Translations under genes and position numbers: made by a program | NCBI RefSeq assembly: GCF_021531715.1 | Contig: NZ_JAFBIT010000001.1 | Span: forward strand, 806,001 to 870,000 | Length of the DNA stretch: 64,000 nucleotides | Source of the DNA: Anaeromassilibacillus senegalensis | GTDB lineage: Bacteria; Bacillota; Clostridia; Oscillospirales; Acutalibacteraceae | Reading direction: 5' to 3' | In this document: piece after piece, positions 26,285-35,276 of the stretch | How the letters are laid out: each line of letters opens with the position of its first letter | Numbering within the stretch: the first letter of the stretch is position 1 | The notes under the pieces: model-generated | The model's database searches: none | Seen by the model: the letters and a program-made list of their open reading frames with translations, nothing else | What the model was told of the DNA's origin: nothing

Positions 26285-27572
26285 ACAGATCTGTCCCTTC
26301 CACAACCACTTCGTCGTAGAGCTGAATCGTCTTGCTCGTGACAAGCTGCTCGCGCTCCGAAGCGGATAAACTGATTTTGCACACGGCGTAGCCGTTGACC
26401 GTCGCATCCGAGAAAACCTGCACAAAACGGATGCGGCTGCCGTATTTGACGAAAACGCCCTTTACATTTTCATAAACGGTCTCCACCTCATTGCCGTTAT
26501 TGTCGGTTTCATACGCCGTAACGTCGCAGAAATGGATCGCCTTTTCGTTGACCAACACGCCGGAATAGCTGCTGATGATAATGCGCAGAGGCTCCTTCCG
26601 CGCTGCGGCAAGCTCGCTGTTCATATACGTGCATTTCAGAATCAACGCGCCCTCCCCCGTCTCGCTGTCGCGGTTGATCTCCACGATCTCCGCCGGGATC
26701 TGTTCTGAGGAGGCAAAGGGCATCTCAATCGTCACGTTCACGGTGCGGTCGAGCCGAATCAGGTCATTTTCACTGACGACACAGGCGATATACCAGTCAA
26801 AATCCTTGGCGATCTTACCGAGCACTTTGGCGTCTTCCGTGCTGCCGGATTCGCCCTCTTCGAGCGCGCGCACATCGCTGACCGTCAGCTCCGTAATATC
26901 CTCAATCGCCACGGCATTTTCATAGCCGTCAATCGAACGGATGAAATAACCGGAGGCCGGAGCGGTGATCAAGCCCGTGCTACCGGAGGCGGACAGGTCC
27001 AGTTCGGCACGTTCGGAACGCAGCGCTTCCATATGCGCGGCATAATCATCGCTGCTTTCCGCACCCGTAATGATCTGCTTCTGACTGAGCAGGAGCTGCA
27101 GATCGTTCTTTTCGTCGGTAAGCTGAGAGAAAGAGCCGGATTTCATATCAGAAAGCAGCGCAGTAATCTTTTTGCTGATCTGGCTGCCGATCAGCTTGGG
27201 GTTGGATGAAGTGACCTCCGCCGGGTTTTCGAGCACGGTCAAACGGGCAAGCTCATCGTCAATACGTGCGATACGGTTTTTGGCTGCGGCGTCATCTTCG
27301 GAACCAAATACCTCCGCGATGATGCCGCCCGCCGCAGTCTTTCCCCCGTCATCCAGCGTGTAATTGAGCACGCCGTTGTAGTTTGTGCGAATCAGTTCCT
27401 CATTGCGGATGATAAAACCGGTCGTATCGATCGAATCCGACACTGTGGAATACATCGCCGTTTCGGTTGTAAGGCCCGTGTATTGACTCAGATAAATCTG
27501 GTAACCGACGTATATTAAAAGCAGGACCGCCACAGCGGTCGCGCCGATTTTTCGTATCAAGGGATTGTTCAT
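26265..27572 (-). CDS. HlyD-like membrane-anchored periplasmic-adaptor-type protein
   Basis: 435 residues. One N-terminal transmembrane segment (about 9-28), a biotinyl-lipoyl-like region split by a long coiled-coil hairpin (about 95-200), and beta-barrel/membrane-proximal domains at the C-terminus. Related proteins are common next to sepF/yggS in Clostridia; no ABC transporter or outer partner is adjacent, so an efflux role is not supported and a division or envelope role is possible (inference). Start ATG 27572 follows GAAAGGAAGG. Confidence 0.72.
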   Translation of the reverse strand: MNNPLIRKIGATAVAVLLLIYVGYQIYLSQYTGLTTETAMYSTVSDSIDTTGFIIRNEELIRTNYNGVLNYTLDDGGKTAAGGIIAEVFGSEDDAAAKNRIARIDDELARLTVLENPAEVTSSNPKLIGSQISKKITALLSDMKSGSFSQLTDEKNDLQLLLSQKQIITGAESSDDYAAHMEALRSERAELDLSASGSTGLITAPASGYFIRSIDGYENAVAIEDITELTVSDVRALEEGESGSTEDAKVLGKIAKDFDWYIACVVSENDLIRLDRTVNVTIEMPFASSEQIPAEIVEINRDSETGEGALILKCTYMNSELAAARKEPLRIIISSYSGVLVNEKAIHFCDVTAYETDNNGNEVETVYENVKGVFVKYGSRIRFVQVFSDATVNGYAVCKISLSASEREQLVTSKTIQLYDEVVVEGTDLYDGKML

Positions 27573-27620
27573 GAAGCACTAACCTTCCTTTCACCGGCAG
27601 CTCAGCAAGGCCGCCGCGCC

Positions 27621-28571
27621 CTATTCGGCAAAATGCGCGGACGCAATCTGTTTTGCGGCTTCGAGCAGGGCAGCTGCGTCCGGATAATCATCCGTATACA
27701 GCCAGACTGTGTTCTCTTCGCGCCTGAACCACGTCAGCTGACGCTTTGCATACCGGCGTGTTTCGCGTTTGATGCTTTCCGCCGCTTCCTCCAGCGTACA
27801 CGCGCCTTCAAAATACGGAAACAGCTCCTTGTAGCCGATGGCCTGTACCGAGGTACGGCCTGATGTGCCGTACTGCGCATAATAGCGGCGCGCCTCATCC
27901 AGAAGGCCATCCGCGAGCATCTGATCCACGCGGCGGTCAATGCGCGCGTAAAGCTTCTCGCGGTCGCGGCAGCTCAGGCAGATCATTTTGTAGTCATACG
28001 GGGACTCGACAAGCTTCGAGGCCTTCGCCTGCGCGGAAAACGGCTCACCCGCCACCATACAGTATTCGAGCGCGCGGATCACGCGCTTTGTGTTGTTCGG
28101 GTGAATCTGCGCGGCGCCCTCAGGGTCGAGCTGTATAAGACGCGCATACAGCGGCTCGATGCCGTCTGCTTCATACTCGGTCTGCAGTGCGGCGCGCACT
28201 TCGTCGCTGCGGCTGTTCTCCGTAAAAGGCACGGAGCGCAGCAGCGAGCGGGCGTAGAGCCCCGTGCCGCCGACCAGAAACACGCGCTTATGGCGCGCAT
28301 CGATGTCCCGGATGGCCTCGCTGGCGAGCGCGGTGTAATCCATGACGCTGAACGTCACAGCGGGATCACAGAAGCCAAGCAGATGGTGCGGAACACCCTG
28401 CATCTCCGCGTCCGTCGGCTTTGCGGTGCCGATCTCCATGCCACGATAGATCTGCATCGAATCACAGGAGACAATTTCACCGTCAAATTCTTTTGCAAGC
28501 GCGATGGACAGCGCCGTTTTACCCGACGCCGTAGGACCGCAGACGGCGAGCAGCTTGATTTTCTTTTTCAT
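27621..28571 (-). CDS. miaA: tRNA dimethylallyltransferase
   Basis: 316 residues. Adds dimethylallyl to A37 of tRNAs reading UNN codons, the substrate for MiaB. P-loop GPTASGKTALSIAL (about 12-25), DSMQIYRGMEIGTAKP, VGGTGLYARSL, RRYAKRQLTWFRRE near the C-terminus. Start chosen at ATG 28571 behind GGGAGGA; a longer frame starts inside the end of mutL. MiaB (33707-35125) is upstream in the same run. Confidence 0.95.
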   Translation of the reverse strand: MKKKIKLLAVCGPTASGKTALSIALAKEFDGEIVSCDSMQIYRGMEIGTAKPTDAEMQGVPHHLLGFCDPAVTFSVMDYTALASEAIRDIDARHKRVFLVGGTGLYARSLLRSVPFTENSRSDEVRAALQTEYEADGIEPLYARLIQLDPEGAAQIHPNNTKRVIRALEYCMVAGEPFSAQAKASKLVESPYDYKMICLSCRDREKLYARIDRRVDQMLADGLLDEARRYYAQYGTSGRTSVQAIGYKELFPYFEGACTLEEAAESIKRETRRYAKRQLTWFRREENTVWLYTDDYPDAAALLEAAKQIASAHFAE

Positions 28572-28588
28572 ATCGCCGTCCTCCCTTC

Positions 28589-30550
28589 TCACACGCGTCC
28601 AAATTCCTTCTCAAGCATTTTCTTTTTGAGCATCACGTAGATCGGGCGCCCGTGCGGGCAGTAGCGCACCTCGGGGTTTGCCTCCAGCCGCTCGGCCAGC
28701 GCGATCAGCTCCTCGCGCTTGGAGGCGCTGCCGCCCTTGATCGCCGCGCGGCACGCAATGTTGTGGTAGACCCAGTCCATATGCTCCGTCGTAACGTCCG
28801 TTTTGCACTGCTCGAGATAGCCCGCCATTTCGAGCACCGAGCTTTCGATATCCGCGCCGTTCAGATTGAGCGGTGCAGAGCGCACGAGCACGGTACCGCT
28901 GCCGAAATCCTCCACATCAAATCCGGCATCCGCAAAAACACGCAGATTCGCAAGCACGGCAGTATATTCGCTCTTGTCGAGCGTGACTGTCACCGGCGCA
29001 AGAAGCGTCTGCGCGGCGGCCGCCTCACTCCGGCTTTTGAGCTGTTCGTAAAGCAGCCGTTCGTGCGCGGCGTGTTTGTCGATGAACATCAGCGTTTCAT
29101 TGTCATACTGCAGGATGATATACGTATCGAACGCCTCGCCGATCACAGTATGCACCGGCGCTTCAAAATCCGCAGACTCTGCGGCAGGCTGCATCACAGG
29201 TTCTGCCTTCTGCAGTGTGGGCAGCTCATCCTCCGGCTCCACTTCGACGTCCGTCACGATGATCTCCGGCCGTCTCTCTGGCGCCAAAATCGGCTTTACC
29301 GGCTGCGGCTCCTCATCGAGGATCCGCTCAATCGAGCTTTGAATATCTGCCGGGCGGATCGGCTCAATCGAACGCGGCGCGCTGTCCGAAAAAGACAGCG
29401 GCATGCGGGGCGGCTCCGGATTCCTCTCGGGTGGCTTTGGCGCGGATCTTTCAGCAGGAGGCGCAGAAAGTCTCGTCTGCACCGGCTTTTCGACAATGTC
29501 CGGCTTATAGGGATGGACAAGCGGCTTTGCGCGCGCTGTCAGATCGATTGATTTCATTTCGCGACTTGCGGAAAGCGCGGATTTGACGCCGTGATACACC
29601 GCATCGAACACCGGCCGTTCGTTGACAAAACGCACTTCGAGCTTTGCTGGATGCACGTTGACATCGACCGCCGCAGAGGACAATTCGAGATGCAGGACAC
29701 AGGCCGGGAACTTGCCGACCATGATCGAGCCCTTGTACGCCTCCTCAAGCGCCACCGCCGCCGTGCGGCTGCGGACAAAGCGCCCGTTGATGAAGAAGTT
29801 CTGCATACTGCGGTTCGGGCGGCTGCCGAGCGGCGAGGAAATGAACCCCCACACGCGCACGCCGCCCAGCGCGTAATCGACCGGCAGGAGGTTTGTGGAG
29901 AACTCCTTGCCGAAAACTGCGTAGATCGCGGAGACGAGCTTGCCGTCGCCCGGCGTGTGCAGCGTCTCCTTGCCCTCGCGGATCAGACGGAACGAGATCT
30001 CCGGATGGGAAAGCGCGATTTTATCCATCAGGCCGGCGACGGCGTTGCCCTCAGCCGTATCCTTTTTGAGAAACTTCATGCGCGCGGGCACATTGTAAAA
30101 GATGTCGCGCACCGTGATCGTCGTGCCGTTCGGACAGCCGGCGTCCTCGATCTGGATATCGCTGCCGCCGCTTGACGCGTAATGCGTGCCGATCTCGCTG
30201 TCTGCCGTCTTTGTGATCAGATCAACGTGGGCTACCGCCGAGATCGAAGCGAGCGCCTCGCCGCGAAAGCCGAGCGTCAGGATCGCGTCGAGATCATCCT
30301 TTTCACGCACCTTACTCGTCGCGTGTCGCAGAAATGCCGTAGCCACATCCTCGCGGCTGATGCCGCAGCCGTTGTCCGTGACACGCATGTATGTGACGCC
30401 GCCGCGGCGGATCTCCACCGTAACAATGGAAGCGCCGGCATCGATAGAGTTTTCCACCAGCTCCTTGATGACCGACGAGGGGCGCTCGACGACCTCGCCC
30501 GCCGCGATCAGCTCTGCGACGTGTTTGTCGAGCACGTGAATTTTTGCCAT
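28589..30550 (-). CDS. mutL: DNA mismatch repair protein MutL
   Basis: 653 residues. GHKL ATPase domain: ELVENSIDAGA (about 32-42), DNGCGI, GFRGEALASI, GTTITVRDIFYNVPAR. Pro-rich linker about 345-450. The C-terminal domain keeps the endonuclease motifs: DKHAAHERLLYE (usual form DQHAxxERxxxE), ACRAAIKGG, and CPHGRPI, so it should nick the new strand as Gram-positive MutL proteins do. Start ATG 30550, 34 bp after mutS. Confidence 0.95.
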   Translation of the reverse strand: MAKIHVLDKHVAELIAAGEVVERPSSVIKELVENSIDAGASIVTVEIRRGGVTYMRVTDNGCGISREDVATAFLRHATSKVREKDDLDAILTLGFRGEALASISAVAHVDLITKTADSEIGTHYASSGGSDIQIEDAGCPNGTTITVRDIFYNVPARMKFLKKDTAEGNAVAGLMDKIALSHPEISFRLIREGKETLHTPGDGKLVSAIYAVFGKEFSTNLLPVDYALGGVRVWGFISSPLGSRPNRSMQNFFINGRFVRSRTAAVALEEAYKGSIMVGKFPACVLHLELSSAAVDVNVHPAKLEVRFVNERPVFDAVYHGVKSALSASREMKSIDLTARAKPLVHPYKPDIVEKPVQTRLSAPPAERSAPKPPERNPEPPRMPLSFSDSAPRSIEPIRPADIQSSIERILDEEPQPVKPILAPERRPEIIVTDVEVEPEDELPTLQKAEPVMQPAAESADFEAPVHTVIGEAFDTYIILQYDNETLMFIDKHAAHERLLYEQLKSRSEAAAAQTLLAPVTVTLDKSEYTAVLANLRVFADAGFDVEDFGSGTVLVRSAPLNLNGADIESSVLEMAGYLEQCKTDVTTEHMDWVYHNIACRAAIKGGSASKREELIALAERLEANPEVRYCPHGRPIYVMLKKKMLEKEFGRV

Positions 30551-30584
30551 GGCTGCGCCACCTGCCTTTCCTGCATTTTGCGGT

Positions 30585-33206
30585 TTAGTCCTTGAGCATA
30601 TTGGCAAGCTCAAAGAGGATATTCATGGATTCAATCGGCGTCAGCGTATTGACGTCGAGATTTTTTAGCCGCCGGAGCACCTCGCCGTCCTTCGTCAGCA
30701 TCGTGAGCTGAATCGGCTCTTCACGCTTCGGCGGCGCGACGTTTTTCGGCACCGTGATTGCTTCTCCGCTCTCAAGGCTCTGCAGTACCTGCTTCGCGCG
30801 GCGCACGACCTTATCCGGCACACCGGCGAGCTTTGCCACCTCGATGCCGAAGCTGTCATCCGCCCCGCCGCGTACGATGCGGCGCAGAAACGTGATCTCA
30901 TCGCCGCGCTTTTTGACCGCAATGCTGAAATTGCGCACGCCCGGCAGCAGGTCCTCGAGTTCCGTCAGTTCGTGGTAATGCGTTGCAAAAAGTGTCTTCG
31001 CGCCGCAGAGCTTTTTATCGTGCACGTACTCGATGACAGCGCGCGCAATACTCATGCCGTCAAACGTCGAGGTGCCGCGCCCGATCTCGTCGAGAATCAG
31101 CAGGCTGTCCGATGTGGCGTTTTTCAGAATGTCCGCGACCTCCGCCATCTCCACCATAAAGGTGGACTGTCCGGCGGCGAGATCGTCCGACGCGCCGACA
31201 CGTGTGTAAATGCCGTCCACAATGCCGATCTCCGCCGCGGCGGCTGGCACAAAGCAGCCGATTTGCGCCATGATAACGATGACCGCCACCTGCCGCATAT
31301 ACGTCGATTTACCCGCCATGTTCGGCCCGGTGATAATCGAGACGCGGTTGTTGTTCGGGTCCATGTCGAGATCATTCGGCACAAACGGCGTAGAACCGCC
31401 GAGCAGCGCCTCGACGACCGGATGGCGGCTGTCCTTTAAGTACAGTCGCCCGTTCATCGTAATGGTCGGGCGCGTATAGTCGTTGCGGATGGAAACCGTC
31501 GCAAACGACGCCAGCACGTCGAGCTGGGCAATCGCCTTTGCCGTCTCCTGAATACGCGTGAGCTGATCGGCAACCGTATGCCGAACCTCCTCGAACAGCT
31601 TCGACTCCATCGCGATGGATTTATCGTGCGCGCCGAGGATGCGGTTTTCGAGTTCCTTGAGCTCCTGCGTGATGTAGCGCTCGCCGTTTGCAAGCGTCTG
31701 CTTACGGATGTAATGCTCCGGCGTTTTATCCTTGAAGGCGTTGGAGACTTCGAGATAATAGCCGAAAACGCGGTTGAAGCCAACACGCAGCTTCGGAATA
31801 CCCGTGGCTTCACGCTCGCGCGCTTCCAGCTCCGCGATGAGCTGCTTGCCGTTTGTCATATCGTTTTTGACCGAATCGAGTTCCGGATCAAAACCCTCGC
31901 GGATGATGCCGCCCTCGCGGATCGTATGCGGTGGCTCCTCGACAATCGCCTTGTCGATCAGCGTGCAGACATCCTCGAGTGCGTCGATGCGCTTTTCAAT
32001 ATCGCGCAGCATCGTCGCTTCGCACGGCGCAACGAGCGTTTTGAGCTGCGGCAGACGCGTCAGCGCCGACCACAGCGCGCGCAAGTCCTTGCCGTTGACC
32101 GAGCCGTATACGACGCGCGTCATGATGCGTTCCAGGTCAAAGATGCCGGTCAGGCTCTCCGTGATGCCGTCGAGCAGCGGACGATTGTTGAAAAGCTCCT
32201 CCACGGCGTTCTGGCGCAGTGTGATCTTCGCAGGACTCAGAAGCGGCTGCTCGAGCCATGTGCGGATGAGACGCTTGCCCATCGCGGTTTTCGTCTTGTC
32301 GAGCACCCACAGAAGCGAGCCGCGGCGCTCCTTGCTGCGCATCGTTTCCAAAAGCTCGAGGTTGCGGCGCGTGTTGAGATCGAGCCGCATCGCCTTGGCT
32401 TCGGAGTAGACGTTGATCTCCTCCATGCGCTCGAGGCCAGTGATCTGCGTGCGCGAGAGATAATCGAGCAGCGCACCGAGCGCCATCACGATCTCGCGGT
32501 GCTCGAGCACGGCGGAGCGCTCCAGCACATCGCTGTGGAATTGCTTTCGCACAGCTTCCTCCGCCGCTTGCGGCGCGTAAACATCAAAATCCATGCATTC
32601 GAGCGACGCCGAGAGCTTTTCGGAGATGAACTTTGCGACCTCCGAAAAATCGGTGAACTCCGGGTTAATCAGAATCTCGCGCGGCGAGAAGCGGGACAGC
32701 TCGTTGATGACAAGCGGGCTGAGTGCTTCGCGGCTTTTCGCCATCAGCGTTGTCGCGTCAAGTTCACCTGTTGAAATATCCGCAAAGCAGATACCGACGT
32801 TCTCGCCGAAATAATAGAGCGAGGCGATATAGTTGTTTTTGGATTCGTCGAGCATGCTGCTTTCCATGACGGTGCCCGGCGTAATGACGCGGATTACGTT
32901 CCGCTTCACGATGCCCTTCGCGAGGGCGGGATCCTCCATCTGCTCACAGATGGCAACCTTATAGCCCTTCGCGACAAGGCGCGCGATATACGTCTCCGCG
33001 CTGTGGAACGGCACGCCGCACATCGGCGCGCGCTCCGCCTGACCGCAGTCGCGCCCGGTGAGCGTCAGCTCCAGCTCGCGCGACACGGTCTTTGCGTCGT
33101 TGAAAAACATTTCGTAAAAGTCTCCGAGGCGGAAGAAAAGGATCGTGTTCGGATACTTTTCCTTCACCTCGAAATACTGCTTCATCATCGGGGAATAATC
33201 AGCCAT
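30585..33206 (-). CDS. mutS: DNA mismatch repair protein MutS
   Basis: 873 residues, full length. Mismatch-binding motif GDFYEMF (about 27-33), lever/clamp domains, Walker A GPNMAGKSTYMRQ (about 610-622), Walker B LLILDEIGRGTSTFDG, and the C-terminal region for dimers. Precedes mutL as in Bacillus (ymcB-ymcA-cotE-mutSL), but cotE is not present between. Confidence 0.97.
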   Translation of the reverse strand: MADYSPMMKQYFEVKEKYPNTILFFRLGDFYEMFFNDAKTVSRELELTLTGRDCGQAERAPMCGVPFHSAETYIARLVAKGYKVAICEQMEDPALAKGIVKRNVIRVITPGTVMESSMLDESKNNYIASLYYFGENVGICFADISTGELDATTLMAKSREALSPLVINELSRFSPREILINPEFTDFSEVAKFISEKLSASLECMDFDVYAPQAAEEAVRKQFHSDVLERSAVLEHREIVMALGALLDYLSRTQITGLERMEEINVYSEAKAMRLDLNTRRNLELLETMRSKERRGSLLWVLDKTKTAMGKRLIRTWLEQPLLSPAKITLRQNAVEELFNNRPLLDGITESLTGIFDLERIMTRVVYGSVNGKDLRALWSALTRLPQLKTLVAPCEATMLRDIEKRIDALEDVCTLIDKAIVEEPPHTIREGGIIREGFDPELDSVKNDMTNGKQLIAELEAREREATGIPKLRVGFNRVFGYYLEVSNAFKDKTPEHYIRKQTLANGERYITQELKELENRILGAHDKSIAMESKLFEEVRHTVADQLTRIQETAKAIAQLDVLASFATVSIRNDYTRPTITMNGRLYLKDSRHPVVEALLGGSTPFVPNDLDMDPNNNRVSIITGPNMAGKSTYMRQVAVIVIMAQIGCFVPAAAAEIGIVDGIYTRVGASDDLAAGQSTFMVEMAEVADILKNATSDSLLILDEIGRGTSTFDGMSIARAVIEYVHDKKLCGAKTLFATHYHELTELEDLLPGVRNFSIAVKKRGDEITFLRRIVRGGADDSFGIEVAKLAGVPDKVVRRAKQVLQSLESGEAITVPKNVAPPKREEPIQLTMLTKDGEVLRRLKNLDVNTLTPIESMNILFELANMLKD

Positions 33207-33235
33207 GCCCGGCCTCCGTATCGTCTGAAATCAAA

Positions 33236-33646
33236 TCAGTGGCATCCGCCGCCGCAGGAAGCGCAGCTGCCGGTGCAGCCGCAGGAATCGCAGTCGCAGG
33301 AATCCGGATCCTCGCCGTCTGCGCTCATCGTGATGATGTTCGTCACACGCTGCACGAGGGCGTCGAGCTCGTTCTTCGCTTCGTTGTACGCCGCCATGTG
33401 CGGGTTCTGCATGATCTCAGCATAGATCGCGCGCAGTTCGTCGTTGTACTTCTTGAGCGTCTCCTCGCTGCGATCTTCCTTCTGCACCTCATTGTTGATC
33501 GCCATGCGCTTCAGGTTGAATTCGCCGATCATATTCTGCAGCTCTTCGTCCTCGTCGCTCTGCTGGCATGCAACGCGCATATTGATGAAAGCCTGCTCCT
33601 GCTGGATGGCTTTGCCGAGTTCTCTTGCAAGTTCGATGATATCCAT
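33236..33646 (-). CDS. YlbF/YmcA-family protein with cysteine-rich tail
   Basis: 136 residues. Residues 1-110 are a helical YlbF/YmcA (RicF/RicA-type) domain. The last 22 residues hold seven cysteines and end in CGGGCH: C-D-C, S-C-G-C, S-C-A-S-C and G-C-H. In Bacillus, RicA, RicF and RicT form a complex carrying [4Fe-4S] clusters that controls RNase Y and development; RicA (ymcA) lies next to miaB there, as here. The tail may bind a metal or Fe-S cluster (inference). Start ATG 33646. Confidence 0.82.
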   Translation of the reverse strand: MDIIELARELGKAIQQEQAFINMRVACQQSDEDEELQNMIGEFNLKRMAINNEVQKEDRSEETLKKYNDELRAIYAEIMQNPHMAAYNEAKNELDALVQRVTNIITMSADGEDPDSCDCDSCGCTGSCASCGGGCH

Positions 33647-33706
33647 GATAAATTGACTCCTTTTAAATAAAAAAATAAATTTATATAAACATGCATGTTT
33701 GCAGGT

Positions 33707-35125
33707 TTATCCGATTTTTTCGCCGCGCAGAATCCAGTTGCGCGCTTCAGTGATCCGCACGTCGCAGAACGCACCGATCAGCTCGTCCCCACCGGGGAAC
33801 TCCACAATGATGCTGCTTTCCGTGCGCCCGCACAGCAGACCGTTTTTCTCGTTCCGTTCTTCGACGAGGACGCGCTCCGAGGAACCGACCATCTTCGCGC
33901 AGCGCGACGCCGCGATCTCCTCCTGCACCTTCAAAAGCTCGGAGAACCATTTGGTTTTCTCCTTGTAGGAAACAGGGTCGTCCATCTCAGCCGCCTTTGT
34001 ACCAGGGCGGGACGAGAAGATGAACGTGAAGAGCGACGTGAACTCCACCTCGCGAATCAGACTCAGCGTATCACAGAATTCCTCGTATGTCTCGCCTGGA
34101 AAGCCGACGATGATGTCCGACGTGATCGACAGATCCGGCATCTTTTCTTTGGCATAGCGGATCAGCTCGAGGTACTTTTCACGGTCATACCGGCGGTTCA
34201 TCTCTTTGAGCACACGGCTGTTGCCGGACTGGCACGGCAGGTGGATATAGTGGCAGATATGGCGGCTTTCAGCGATCGTGTCGAACAGCTCACGCGTCGC
34301 GTCCTTTGGGTGCGACGTCATGAAGCGCAGGCGGTAGTCGCCGTCGATCGCGTCGATGCGGCGCAGAAGCTCCGAAAAATTGATCTTCTCCGGCAGCCCC
34401 TTGCCGTAGGAATTGACGTTCTGCCCGAGCAGCGTGATCTCCTTGTAGCCCTCGGCGATCAGCGCGCGGCACTCCTCGACGATCGCATCAGGGTGGCGGC
34501 TCTTTTCCCTGCCGCGGACATACGGGACGATGCAGTATGAGCAAAAATTATCACAGCCGTACATGACCGTGACCCACGCGCGGGAATTGCCGTCGCGCCG
34601 CACGGGCAAACCCTCGACAATCTCTTTCGACTCATGACCGCGCAGAAATACGCGCTTCGAGTCCGTCACGGCGGTGTACATCATCTCCGGCAGACGGTGG
34701 ATGACATGCGTGCCAAACACAATATTGACAAATGGGAACGTCGTGCGGATGCGTTCCGCAACACGCTCCTGCTCCATCATGCAGCCACAGACAGCAATCA
34801 GCACGGACGGATGGCGGCGCTTGACATTTTTCAGCGCGCCGATGTTGCCGTAAACGCGGTCCTCGGCGTGTTCACGGATGGCGCAGGTATTGAAGAGAAT
34901 GAAATCCGCTTCATTCTCGTCGTCCGTGAAATCAAAGCCCATCTCGGCAAGCATACCCTTAATCTTTTCGCCGTCTGCCACGTTCTGCTGGCACCCGTAT
35001 GTGCGCACAAACGCCTTCGGCACCGTGCCCATCGCGCGTACCTGCATAATCGCGGCGACATCTGCGGCGTAGAGCTTTTGCTTCTGCAATTCGTCCGCTG
35101 CCGGCATTATCTCTCTATCTTTCAA
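33707..35125 (-). CDS. miaB: tRNA-2-methylthio-N6-dimethylallyladenosine synthase MiaB
   Basis: 472-residue radical-SAM methylthiotransferase. N-terminal UPF0004 domain with three cluster cysteines (TYGCQQN, NTCAIRE, CGCMMEQ), radical-SAM motif GCDNFCSYCIVPY (CxxxCxxC, about 192-202) and a C-terminal TRAM domain. Completes the modification begun by MiaA. Start chosen at TTG 35125 because AAGGAGA lies 8 nt upstream; ATG 35107 is the alternative. Confidence 0.94.
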   Translation of the reverse strand: MKDREIMPAADELQKQKLYAADVAAIMQVRAMGTVPKAFVRTYGCQQNVADGEKIKGMLAEMGFDFTDDENEADFILFNTCAIREHAEDRVYGNIGALKNVKRRHPSVLIAVCGCMMEQERVAERIRTTFPFVNIVFGTHVIHRLPEMMYTAVTDSKRVFLRGHESKEIVEGLPVRRDGNSRAWVTVMYGCDNFCSYCIVPYVRGREKSRHPDAIVEECRALIAEGYKEITLLGQNVNSYGKGLPEKINFSELLRRIDAIDGDYRLRFMTSHPKDATRELFDTIAESRHICHYIHLPCQSGNSRVLKEMNRRYDREKYLELIRYAKEKMPDLSITSDIIVGFPGETYEEFCDTLSLIREVEFTSLFTFIFSSRPGTKAAEMDDPVSYKEKTKWFSELLKVQEEIAASRCAKMVGSSERVLVEERNEKNGLLCGRTESSIIVEFPGGDELIGAFCDVRITEARNWILRGEKIG

Positions 35126-35164
35126 AAGACACTTCTCCTTATATAAATTCAGACATACAAGATT

Positions 35165-35193
35165 AGAATACCACAAATCGATTCAAACCGCAA
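35165..35193 (-). promoter_or_regulatory. SigmaA promoter of the miaB-ylbF-mutS run
   Basis: Minus-strand TTGCGG (35188-35193), 17 bp, TATTCT (35165-35170), about 40 bp upstream of the miaB start. Confidence 0.6.
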
Positions 35194-35224
35194 GATGTTT
35201 GCGTCATTTACATAAAATGCACAT

Positions 35225-35262
35225 AAAAATGTTCCCCGGCGCACAAAAAGCGAGCCGGGGAA
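35225..35262 (-). terminator. Terminator of galK operon
   Basis: Perfect 9-bp stem TTCCCCGGC/GCCGGGGAA (35232-35262) followed on the minus strand by CATTTTTAT, 15 bp after the galK stop. Confidence 0.85.
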
Positions 35263-35276
35263 TTGCATCCATGGAC

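Noticed and set aside
31578-32774. 398-codon plus-strand frame opposite mutS
   Set aside because: Antisense shadow with no motif; mutS is intact.
33660-33706. AAACATGCATGTTT palindrome after miaB as a terminator
   Set aside because: Stem is short and AT-rich with a weak T-tract; it could as easily be a promoter-region feature, so I do not call it.
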